A stretch of DNA of 17,609 nucleotides from the NCBI GenBank assembly GCA_015491615.1, contig WFVN01000167.1:1-17609 (forward strand), given 5' to 3'. Every line of letters begins with the position of its first letter. Position 1 is the stretch's first letter. The DNA comes from Gammaproteobacteria bacterium (GTDB lineage: Bacteria; Pseudomonadota; Gammaproteobacteria; S012-40). Both the position numbers and the translations under genes were made by a program. Positions 1 to 7,353 of this stretch are shown one piece after another. A model generated the notes under the pieces. The model saw only the letters and a list, made by a program, of their open reading frames with translations. It ran no database searches and was not told where the DNA came from.

Positions 1-314
1 TGCAACCGGGCGCGCCCCACGTCGGCACCGTCACCAGCGCAAGCCTCAGCTTCTATCGCATCGCCCTGGACGGCAACGCCCGCTACCGCCTCATCGTGGA
101 TAACGTGGAGGCCGGGCCCGCGCCCCTCGTCCTTGCCGGCCAGACCGGCTGTTCGACCCTTCAGCTGACCGCCGGTGGTGTCTTCACCTGCGACTTCCAG
201 CCCAACCAGACCGGCCCCACCCACGTCGACATCACCGTCGGCGATGGCGCCAAACCCGCCCCCGAGGGGGGTGCCCGTTACCGCCTGCTGATCGAGCGAC
301 TGGCCACCCCTTGA
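1..314 (+). CDS. 3' end of an unrecognised, probably secreted protein (5' truncated by window edge)
   Basis: The reading frame is open from base 3 to a TGA at 312-314, giving about 103 residues of a C-terminus. I do not recognise the family. The segment is rich in short beta-strand-like stretches, Gly, Thr and Pro, has two cysteines about 16 residues apart, and contains the phrase ARYRL twice, near the start and near the end. That could be two copies of a degenerate repeat or the edges of one beta-sandwich domain of the kind found at the C-termini of exported proteins. The GTG at 96 is only an internal codon of this frame, because the similarity-free open frame runs past it to the window edge. 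No functional tie to the downstream chemosensory operon can be shown, and a hairpin separates them. Confidence 0.6.
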   Translation, partial: QPGAPHVGTVTSASLSFYRIALDGNARYRLIVDNVEAGPAPLVLAGQTGCSTLQLTAGGVFTCDFQPNQTGPTHVDITVGDGAKPAPEGGARYRLLIERLATP

Positions 315-328
315 CCCCTCAAGGGGTG
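305..328 (+). terminator. Perfect 10-bp hairpin over the stop codon of the first gene; possible terminator
   Basis: CACCCCTTGA (305-314) pairs exactly with TCAAGGGGTG (319-328) around a CCCC loop. The TGA stop of the upstream gene is inside the left arm. There is no T-run after the stem, so this is not a textbook intrinsic terminator. It may instead protect the 3' end of the transcript or pause RNA polymerase. Confidence 0.45.
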
Positions 329-379
329 ACGAAACCTGACGTTACAAGGGGCAGTCGAAATCTCTGAAGAGCGAAGACC

Positions 380-2377
380 ATGAGCCTCCTATCCCGCCTC
401 TCCCTGCCCGCCAAGATCAACCTGGCGGTGATCGGCGTCTTCACCACCGTCATCCTCTTGGGCACCTTCCTGGACATCCGCCAGCAGCGTGCCGACAGCC
501 TGGAGGCGGCGAAAGCGCAGGTGACCGACATGACCACCTGGTACTTCGACTCCCTCAACACCCTCATGCTCGCCGGCAGCATGGAGCAGCGGGGCATCCT
601 GCGTCACAAGCTGCTTCTGCGCCCCGGGGTGAAGGAGGCGCGGGTGATCCGCGGCCAACCGGTGATCCAGCAATTCGGCCCCGGCACGCCGGACGAAAAA
701 CCGGTGGACGAGTGGGACCGGCGCGCCCTGCGCGGCGAGGCGGTGGTGGCGGTGACGGAAGACGACGAGGGCGAGCGCCGCATCACCGTCGTCACTCCCT
801 TCCGCGCCACCCGTGACACGCGCGGCGTGAACTGCCTGCGTTGTCACGACGTGCCCGAAGGGGCGGTCAACGGCGCGGTGCGGGTGAGTTATTCCCTTGC
901 TGCTTGGGATCGGGCCACCCTGATGCAAACGATGCGCACCGCCGGCATCAATCTCGTCGCCCTGATCTTGGGAGTGGTCCTGGTCAATCTGCTCTTGCGG
1001 CGCTGGGTCAAGCGCCCCCTCCAGGGTCTCTTGGAAGTCATCGAACGGCGTGCCGAGGGGGACGTGAACGCCCGTGCCGAGGCCCCTTACGAAGACGAGA
1101 TCGGCGCCGTCGCCCGTGCCTTCAACAGCATGAGCGAACGCCTGGCGGCGGCCGCCGAGCGCGAACGCAAGAGCGCCGAAGTGCTGCGCGAGCGCGTCGA
1201 CGGCCTGGTCCGGGCAGTGAACCGGGTGACCGAGGGCGAATGGGACGTCAAAGTGCCGTACGTGGGCGAGGCCGACGCCATTGGCGACCTCGCCTCCAGC
1301 ATGCAGATCATGATCGATTTCATCCGCCTCTCCGTTCAGGAGAAGCAGCGCCACATGGCCGAACTCCAGACCCAGGCGGAGGCCATTCTGGCGGTGGTGG
1401 AGCGGGCCGCCAAGGGTGATTTCAGCACCGTCCCCGAGCGCCACGGCGAGGGTGCCCTGGCGGCGGTGTCCGACGGGGTGGCGGAGATGATCCGGCGCCT
1501 CAACGAGCTGGTGCGCCAAGTGCAGAAATCGGGCGTGCAGGTGACCTCCTCCTCCACCGAGATCGCCGCCAGCATCAGGGAACTGGAAGCGGCGGCGGTG
1601 GAGCAGGCCTCCGCCACCAACGAAATCGCCACTACCGCCACCGAGATCGCCACCACCGCTCGAGAATTGCTCCAGACCATGGACGAAGTGGCCAAAGTGG
1701 CCGACCGCACCACCCAGGAGGCCGACGCCAGCCGCAGTGGCCTGGAAGGCATGGAAGGGACCATGGAACAGGTGATGGCCGAGGCCGGCCAGGTGGCCGC
1801 CAAGCTGGCGGTGTTGGACGAGCGCGCCGACGAGGTCTCCTCGGTGGTCACCACCATCACCAAAATCGCCGACCAGACCAACCTCCTGTCCCTCAACGCC
1901 GCCATCGAAGCGGAGAAGGCCGGCGAATGGGGACGCGGCTTCTCCGTCGTCGCCGGTGAGATCCGCCGCCTCGCCGACCAGACCGCGGTGGCCACCCTCG
2001 ACATCGAACAGATGGTGCGCGAGATGCAAAAGGCGGTGGCCGACGAAGTGGAGACGGTGGACCGCTTCCACGGCCAAGTGCGCGAAGCGGTGGCGGTGGT
2101 GCAGCGGGTCATCGAGGCGCAGGCGCAGATCATCGAACAGGTGCAGACCCTCGCCCCGCGCTTCGAGAACGTCTACCAGGGCATGCAGTTCCAGGCCCAG
2201 GGGGCGCAGCAGATCACCCAGGCCATGGTGCAGCTCAACGAGGCGGCGCAGCAGACGGTGGACTCCCTGTCCGTGCTCTCCACCGCCACCGAGCGCCTGG
2301 ACGAGGCCGCCGCCGGCCTGCATGCCGGCGTCTCCCGCTTCCGCGTCGCCGAGGAAGGGGAGGGCGGTAGTCGGTGA
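380..2377 (+). CDS. wspA: WspA-like methyl-accepting chemotaxis receptor with periplasmic c-type heme motif
   Basis: A 665-residue inner-membrane chemoreceptor that should sense a periplasmic signal and control the CheA kinase encoded downstream. TM1 lies at about 13-31 and TM2 at about 190-208. The periplasmic domain between them ends with CLRCH at 152-156, the covalent c-type heme attachment motif. After TM2 comes a HAMP domain (about 209-262), then two further HAMP-like segments (about 275-328 and 336-390). The cytoplasmic hairpin has its tip near 505-520 with EKAGEWGRG, and the following DQTAVATLDIEQMV is a phrase I associate with Pseudomonas WspA. There is no NWETF-type tail. Pseudomonas WspA, as I recall it, has a four-helix-bundle sensor without this heme motif, so the input domain has been swapped relative to it. 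The ATG at 380 begins a normal cytoplasmic N-terminus before TM1. The stop overlaps the next gene. Receptor class is certain, Wsp assignment strong, and heme binding inferred from the motif. Confidence 0.93.
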   Translation: MSLLSRLSLPAKINLAVIGVFTTVILLGTFLDIRQQRADSLEAAKAQVTDMTTWYFDSLNTLMLAGSMEQRGILRHKLLLRPGVKEARVIRGQPVIQQFGPGTPDEKPVDEWDRRALRGEAVVAVTEDDEGERRITVVTPFRATRDTRGVNCLRCHDVPEGAVNGAVRVSYSLAAWDRATLMQTMRTAGINLVALILGVVLVNLLLRRWVKRPLQGLLEVIERRAEGDVNARAEAPYEDEIGAVARAFNSMSERLAAAAERERKSAEVLRERVDGLVRAVNRVTEGEWDVKVPYVGEADAIGDLASSMQIMIDFIRLSVQEKQRHMAELQTQAEAILAVVERAAKGDFSTVPERHGEGALAAVSDGVAEMIRRLNELVRQVQKSGVQVTSSSTEIAASIRELEAAAVEQASATNEIATTATEIATTARELLQTMDEVAKVADRTTQEADASRSGLEGMEGTMEQVMAEAGQVAAKLAVLDERADEVSSVVTTITKIADQTNLLSLNAAIEAEKAGEWGRGFSVVAGEIRRLADQTAVATLDIEQMVREMQKAVADEVETVDRFHGQVREAVAVVQRVIEAQAQIIEQVQTLAPRFENVYQGMQFQAQGAQQITQAMVQLNEAAQQTVDSLSVLSTATERLDEAAAGLHAGVSRFRVAEEGEGGSR

Positions 2378-3462
2378 CCTCGCCCCTCACCGATCCCTGG
2401 CACGTGCTCCTCGGGCTGGGTCTGGAACGGTGGCTGCGCGAGCGGAGCGGCTGGAGCGTGGCGGCCATGAACGAAGACGCCGCCCGCGCCGCCGTCCAGC
2501 AACGTCTCAAGGCCACCGGCCTCGGTCCCGCCGACTACTGGCTGCGCTTGCAGCAAGACGTAGACGAGGCGCAGGTCCTCCTCGACGCCCTCCTGGTGCA
2601 CGACACCCGCTTCTTCCGCGACCGCGGCCCTTTCCTCCACCTCACCGCCCTTGCCGCCCGCCGGCGGCGCTCCATGCGCGTCCTCTCCATCCCTTGCGCC
2701 GGCGGCGAAGAGGCCCTCTCCTGCGCCATCGCCCTGCACCAGGCCGGGCTCGCCTGGGAACAGATCGGCGTCACCGGCGTGGACCTCTCCGAGGCCCTCG
2801 TCGAACGGGCGCGGCGTGGGCGTTATCCCAGGCGCGCCCTGGACGACCTCCCCTTACCCCTGCGCGAGCTCTACTTCCGCTGTCGGGGGATGTACTGCGA
2901 GCCCATCGCCCCCCTGCGCGCACGCGTACGCTACCTGCGCGGCAACCTCCTCGACCCGCCGCCCGTGGACGGTCCCTTCGACGCCATCTTCTGCCGCAAC
3001 CTGCTGGTCTATTTCGACGCCGACAACCGCCGCCGCGCCCTCGCCATCCTGCGCGGCTGGCTCGCCCCCGGCGGCGTCCTCTACCTGGGGCACGCCGAGA
3101 ACGGCCCCTGGCTGGAGGAGGGCTTCCGCCCCCTGCGACCGCGCACCGCCCTCGCCTGGGTGCCGTGCGAACCCCGCATGCCGGCCCGCCGGCGCCGCGC
3201 GCGGCGCGATCCGGCACTGCCCCGGCGTCCGCGGGGTACCGCCGGGCGCCGCCTGCAGCAGGCCGAACGCCTCTACGCCCAGGGGCGGGTGAGCGAGGCC
3301 ATGGACCTCTTGCGCGGCCTCATCTACCTCTACCCCCAGCACTGGCACCTGCTGCAACGTATGGCCGTCTGGGCGGAGGCCGCCGGCGAGGCGAACTACG
3401 CCCGCCGTTACCGGCGCTGGGCGGAGCGGGTGCGGCGTCGGCGCGAGGACAAAGAGGCATGA
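2374..3462 (+). CDS. wspC: CheR-type receptor methyltransferase with C-terminal TPR-like region (WspC)
   Basis: A 362-residue SAM-dependent protein-glutamate methyltransferase expected to methylate the receptor encoded just upstream. The N-terminal CheR helical domain contains the FFRDRGPF phrase. The SAM-binding loop is IPCAGGEE (C108 to E113), where the usual form is PCSTGEE. The later CRNLLVYF motif starts at C207 and is followed by a typical LAPGGVLYLGHAE stretch. After an Arg-rich linker (about 265-285) there is a helical segment (about 288-350) resembling one or two TPR units, as in WspC-type CheR proteins. The start is GTG, overlapping the wspA stop as GTGA, so translation is probably coupled. 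An open frame in the shadow of this gene runs into the next one but is not coding. Confidence 0.92.
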   Translation: MTSPLTDPWHVLLGLGLERWLRERSGWSVAAMNEDAARAAVQQRLKATGLGPADYWLRLQQDVDEAQVLLDALLVHDTRFFRDRGPFLHLTALAARRRRSMRVLSIPCAGGEEALSCAIALHQAGLAWEQIGVTGVDLSEALVERARRGRYPRRALDDLPLPLRELYFRCRGMYCEPIAPLRARVRYLRGNLLDPPPVDGPFDAIFCRNLLVYFDADNRRRALAILRGWLAPGGVLYLGHAENGPWLEEGFRPLRPRTALAWVPCEPRMPARRRRARRDPALPRRPRGTAGRRLQQAERLYAQGRVSEAMDLLRGLIYLYPQHWHLLQRMAVWAEAAGEANYARRYRRWAERVRRRREDKEA

Positions 3463-4133
3463 GCGAACGGCCCTGCTGGCGGCGCACCGGCGTGTGGGGG
3501 CGCGAGCGGCCCCGCTGCCCGCGCCTGGAAGAAGTGGTCCACTGCCACAACTGCGAGGAATACATCCGCCCGGGGCGCGAACTGCTGGAACGCCTGGCCC
3601 GCGCCCACCCGCCGCCGGCTCCGGTCCCGGAACGACCAGCGGACGAAGCGCCACGGGAATACCCCCCGGCGCAGCTCGTCTTCCGCGTCAACGGCAACTG
3701 GCTGGCCCTGCCCGGGACCCTCATCCTACGGGTGAGCGAGAGCGCCGTGCTTCGTCCCCTGCCGCACCAGCAGCATACCACCCTGCGCGGCCTGGTGAAC
3801 GTCGGCGGTCGTCTCCTGGTATGCCTGTCCCTCACCGATGCCCTCGGCATTCCCCATCTGCCCCCGCGGATGGACGATCCCTCGCGCGGCATCTTCGAAC
3901 GCCTGGTGGCGGTGGAAGGGGCGGGGCTGCGTTTCGCCTTCCGCGCCGGCGAGGTGCGCGGCCTGTACCGTTGCGCCGAGCCCGACCTCCGGCCCCTCGG
4001 CCCCGACGAAGGGCCCCTGACGGCCTTCGCCCGCGGGGCCTGGAGCGTCACCGTGCGCCCGCGGGAGACGGTGCGCTGCGTCCTCCTCGATCCCGAGCGC
4101 ACCCTGGCGCGCATCCGGGAGTGCATCGCATGA
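3459..4133 (+). CDS. wspD: CheW-like adaptor with N-terminal four-cysteine cluster (WspD)
   Basis: A 224-residue CheW-family scaffold that should link the receptor to the kinase. The CheW domain spans about 68-215 and includes the typical LRGLVNVGGRLLVCLSL phrase. Before it is a 50-residue segment with C6, C20, C29 and C32 arranged as CW...CPRLEE...HCHNC. I recall the same arrangement from WspD-type CheW proteins of Pseudomonas; ordinary CheW lacks it. The cluster could bind metal or be redox-active; neither is shown. The ATG at 3459 overlaps the wspC stop as ATGA, and the gene ends in another ATGA shared with wspE. It is the only stand-alone CheW here, whereas Pseudomonas wsp operons encode two (WspB and WspD). 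Confidence 0.9.
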   Translation: MSERPCWRRTGVWGRERPRCPRLEEVVHCHNCEEYIRPGRELLERLARAHPPPAPVPERPADEAPREYPPAQLVFRVNGNWLALPGTLILRVSESAVLRPLPHQQHTTLRGLVNVGGRLLVCLSLTDALGIPHLPPRMDDPSRGIFERLVAVEGAGLRFAFRAGEVRGLYRCAEPDLRPLGPDEGPLTAFARGAWSVTVRPRETVRCVLLDPERTLARIRECIA

Positions 4134-6322
4134 CGGAGCGCGACCTCAGCGACTACTCCATGCTCGACCTCTTCCGCATGGAGGTGGACAACCAAGCCGC
4201 GCAACTGGAAGACGGCCTGCAACGCCTGCGTGCCACCGGCGCGGGCGCGGCGGAACTGGAACAGGTGATGCGCGCCGCCCATTCCATCAAGGGCGCCGCA
4301 CGCATGGTGGGCGTGGAACTGGCCACCCGCCTGGCCCATGCTATGGAAGACCTGGTGGTGGCCGTCCAACGGGGCGAGACGGGCCTCGACGAGGCGGCCC
4401 TGGAAACCCTCGAGCGCGGCCTGGCGCGCCTGCGCACCTTCGCCGCCCGCAATGACGAGGAACTCGCTCGGGGACGCGACGAGGACGAAGCCGCGGTGGC
4501 CGACCTGGAGGCCGCCTGCACGGCCCTGCGGGACCGCCCGCCGGAGGACGTCACATCTGCGACTCGGGGTCGAGGGGAGACTTCCGCCACTACTCCCGAG
4601 CCCCCCACGCGCGAAGCCCCCGGGCGCGCCCTGCGCATCTCCAGCGGGCGCCTGGAACGGCTCACCTGGCTCGCCGGCGAGGCCCTGGTAGAGGTGCGCG
4701 CCCTGGGGCGCCACCTGGAAGGGGAGTGGCGCCGGCACGAGGAGGAGACCCAACTCCTCCATGCCCTCGACCAGGCCCTCGCCGAGTTGCGCCTCGCCGC
4801 CCCGGAACACGCCCAGCGCCTGCGTCCCCTCAAGTCGCGCCTGGAGAACTACCTGCGCGGTCGCCGTCGCCGGCGCGAGCGTCTGGAACAGATCGAGCGG
4901 CGCCTGACCCCGGTGGTGGAACGCCTCCACCGGGCGGTGATGGACACCCGCATGCGCCCCTTCGCCGACATCGCCGAGGCCCTGCCGCCCCTGGTCAAAG
5001 AACTGGCCGCGCGCTTGGGCAAGGAGACCGAGCTGGTCCTGGAGGGCAAGGAGACGCGCATCGACCGGGACATCCTCGAGCGTCTCGCCACCCCCCTCAA
5101 ACACCTCATCCAGAACGCCCTCGACCACGGCCTGGAGCCCCCCGAGGAACGCGTTGGAGCCGGCAAGCCGCCGGTGGGGCGCATCACCGTCGCCAGCCGC
5201 CACCGCAACGGGCGCCTGGAGATCACCGTCACCGACGACGGCCGCGGCATCGACCGCGCCGCCCTGCGCGAACGGGCCCTGGCGCGTCGACTGGTGGCCC
5301 CCGAGGTGGCTGCGCGCCTGGCCGAGGACGACTGGTTCGAATTCCTCTTCATGCCCGGCTTCAGCACCCGCGACGAAGTCACCGAACTGTCCGGCCGCGG
5401 CGTCGGCCTGGACGTGGTGCGCGACATGGTGCACGGCCTCGGCGGCGAACTCACCGTCCACTCCGAGCCCGGGCGCGGCACCCGCTTCACCCTCGCCCTG
5501 CCCCTCACCCTGGCGGTGATGCGGGTCCTCCTGGTGGAACTGGACGGCGCCCCTTACGCCCTGCCCATGGTGCGCGTGGAGCGGCTCCTAAAGGTTCCCA
5601 CCGCCTCGATCGACAACCAGGGGAGACCCACCGTGACCCTGGAGGAAGGGGACGTGCCCGTGCTGGACGGCGAACAGGTGCTGGAACTGCCCGCCCGCGC
5701 CCACGACGAGGCCGAGGCGCACCTGGTTCTCCTGCGCGAAGGCCGCCGGCGCGTGGCCCTGCGGGTGGGGCGCTGGCTGGGCACGCGCGAGATCGCCCTG
5801 CAGACCCTCGACCAGGGCCTGGGCAAGATCCCCCACGTCTTCGCCGCCGGGCAACTGGACGACGGCACCCCCCTCTTGGTACTGGACGTGGACGACCTGC
5901 TGCGCAGCGTCGAGCACGCCGGCCCCCTGCCCGAGGGCGGCGGCCTGCGCGTGCTGGTGGCGGACGACTCCCTCACCGTGCGCAACCTCCTGCGCCAGAT
6001 CCTCACCGGTGCCGGCTACCAGGTGGACCTGGCTGAGGACGGGGTGGACGCCTGGAGCGCCCTCCACACCCGCACCTACGACCTCCTCCTCACCGACGTG
6101 GACATGCCGCACATGGACGGCATCGAACTGGTGCGGCGCCTGCGCGGCGACCCTCGCCTGCGGCGCCTGCCGGTGGTCATCCTCTCCTACAAGGGCGGCG
6201 AGCAGGACCGCCGCCGCGGCCTGGAAGCGGGGGCCGACTACTACCTGGCCAAGAGCGAATTCGACGGCGAACGCCTGTTGCAGGCGGTGGGCGACCTCAT
6301 CGGCGAGGCGCGACCGGCATGA
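4130..6322 (+). CDS. wspE: CheA-type hybrid histidine kinase with C-terminal receiver (WspE)
   Basis: A 730-residue cytoplasmic kinase. Domains in order: HPt with the phospho-accepting H51 in AAHSIKGAARM; a Pro/Thr-rich linker (about 142-165) where chemotaxis CheA would have a P2 domain; a dimerisation region with an Arg-rich patch near 245; an HATPase domain with N329 in the N-box, DDGRGID at 369-375 and SGRGVG at 421-426; a CheW-like domain (about 448-590); and a receiver domain (about 606-725) with phospho-acceptor D656 in LLLTDVDMP. Phosphate should pass from H51 to the WspR receiver and to the methylesterase. The ATG at 4130 overlaps the wspD stop (ATGA); the frame is open 212 codons further upstream but that part lies inside wspD and is not coding. 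All catalytic motifs look intact. Confidence 0.94.
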   Translation: MTERDLSDYSMLDLFRMEVDNQAAQLEDGLQRLRATGAGAAELEQVMRAAHSIKGAARMVGVELATRLAHAMEDLVVAVQRGETGLDEAALETLERGLARLRTFAARNDEELARGRDEDEAAVADLEAACTALRDRPPEDVTSATRGRGETSATTPEPPTREAPGRALRISSGRLERLTWLAGEALVEVRALGRHLEGEWRRHEEETQLLHALDQALAELRLAAPEHAQRLRPLKSRLENYLRGRRRRRERLEQIERRLTPVVERLHRAVMDTRMRPFADIAEALPPLVKELAARLGKETELVLEGKETRIDRDILERLATPLKHLIQNALDHGLEPPEERVGAGKPPVGRITVASRHRNGRLEITVTDDGRGIDRAALRERALARRLVAPEVAARLAEDDWFEFLFMPGFSTRDEVTELSGRGVGLDVVRDMVHGLGGELTVHSEPGRGTRFTLALPLTLAVMRVLLVELDGAPYALPMVRVERLLKVPTASIDNQGRPTVTLEEGDVPVLDGEQVLELPARAHDEAEAHLVLLREGRRRVALRVGRWLGTREIALQTLDQGLGKIPHVFAAGQLDDGTPLLVLDVDDLLRSVEHAGPLPEGGGLRVLVADDSLTVRNLLRQILTGAGYQVDLAEDGVDAWSALHTRTYDLLLTDVDMPHMDGIELVRRLRGDPRLRRLPVVILSYKGGEQDRRRGLEAGADYYLAKSEFDGERLLQAVGDLIGEARPA

Positions 6323-7353
6323 GGGTGGGCATCGTCAACGACAGCGTCCTGGCACGCGAAGCCCTGCGGCGTATCGTCGAGGGGCACGGCGGCCACCAGG
6401 TGGCATGGATGGCCGCCGACGGCCTGGAGGCGCAGGTGTGCGCCCTGCGCGAGCGGCCCGACCTCATCCTCATGGATTTGTTCATGCCCCTGTGCGACGG
6501 CGTCGAGGCCACACGCGCCATCATGGCCAGCCATCCCTGCCCCATCCTCGTCGTCACCGCCTCCGTGGAGGCGCACGTGGACCGCGTTTTCGAAGCCATG
6601 GGGGCGGGCGCCCTGGACGCCATCGACACCCCCCTCATCGACGACCATTACGAGCGCCACGAAGTGGATGCCCTGCTGCGCAAGATGGACGCCGTCGCCC
6701 GCCTCGGGCGCACGCGCCTGGGCGCGGCCTCCGAAGCGAGGGCGGGGGAAGGCGGGCGTTGCTGCGCCCTGCCGCCGCTGCTCGCCCTGGGGGCCTCCGC
6801 CGGCGGACCGACGGCCCTCGCCGCCATCCTCGCCCGACTACCGGCGGATCTCCCCGCGGCCCTCCTGGTGGTACAACACGTGGACGCCGGCTTCGCCCCC
6901 GGCCTGGCCCGCTGGCTGGCGCGCCAGACCGCGTTGCCGGTACAACTGGCCAAAGACGGCATCGCCCCCTGCTCGGGGCGGGTCTATCTCGCCCCCGGCG
7001 GCGCCCACCTGCGCTTGGACACCGGCGGTTGCCTGCGTGTCGAGACCGCCGCCCCCGACCAGCCGTCCCCCTCGGTGGATCGCTTCCTGCGCAGCCTCCT
7101 GCCCCACGCCGCCCAGGTCGCCGCCGCCGGCCTCCTCACCGGCATGGGGCGGGACGGCGCCGCCGGCCTACTGGAACTGCGCCGGTGCGGAGTCACCACC
7201 TTCGTTCAGGACCAGGCCACCGCCACCGTCTACGGCATGCCCAAGGCGGCCTTGGAAGTAGGCGCGGCGGACGCTGTCCTGCCCCTGTCGGCCATCGCCG
7301 AGCACCTCGTCGAACGAGTTCGCCGTCACCATCCCCTGGAGGTGAGAGCATGA
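6319..7353 (+). CDS. wspF: CheB-type receptor methylesterase with receiver domain (WspF)
   Basis: A 344-residue protein-glutamate methylesterase that removes methyl groups from the receptor and so opposes WspC. The receiver domain (about 1-120) carries phospho-acceptor D53 in LILMDLFMP. A short linker leads to the CheB catalytic domain (about 153-335) with the expected triad: S160 in GASAGGP, H187 in VQHVDAGF and D279 in TGMGRDGA. The MRVGIVNDS opening and the FEAMGAGALDAIDTP phrase are characteristic of WspF rather than flagellar CheB. In Pseudomonas, loss of WspF locks the pathway on and produces wrinkly, high c-di-GMP colonies. The ATG at 6319 overlaps the wspE stop (ATGA). Confidence 0.94.
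   Translation: MRVGIVNDSVLAREALRRIVEGHGGHQVAWMAADGLEAQVCALRERPDLILMDLFMPLCDGVEATRAIMASHPCPILVVTASVEAHVDRVFEAMGAGALDAIDTPLIDDHYERHEVDALLRKMDAVARLGRTRLGAASEARAGEGGRCCALPPLLALGASAGGPTALAAILARLPADLPAALLVVQHVDAGFAPGLARWLARQTALPVQLAKDGIAPCSGRVYLAPGGAHLRLDTGGCLRVETAAPDQPSPSVDRFLRSLLPHAAQVAAAGLLTGMGRDGAAGLLELRRCGVTTFVQDQATATVYGMPKAALEVGAADAVLPLSAIAEHLVERVRRHHPLEVRA

Noticed and set aside
389..2323. A 644-codon open frame antisense to almost the whole receptor gene
   Set aside because: It is His/Gly-rich with no recognisable domain and mirrors the codon bias of a GC-rich gene; a shadow frame.
1956..4133. A single long frame suggesting a fusion upstream of the CheW domain
   Set aside because: The first 501 codons are low-complexity Arg/Pro sequence lying over wspA and wspC; the ATGA at 3459 gives a normal WspD N-terminus.
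3320..5461. A 713-codon minus-strand open frame across wspC, wspD and wspE
   Set aside because: Covers three confident plus-strand genes with intact motifs and shows only low-complexity Arg/Ser/Gly sequence.
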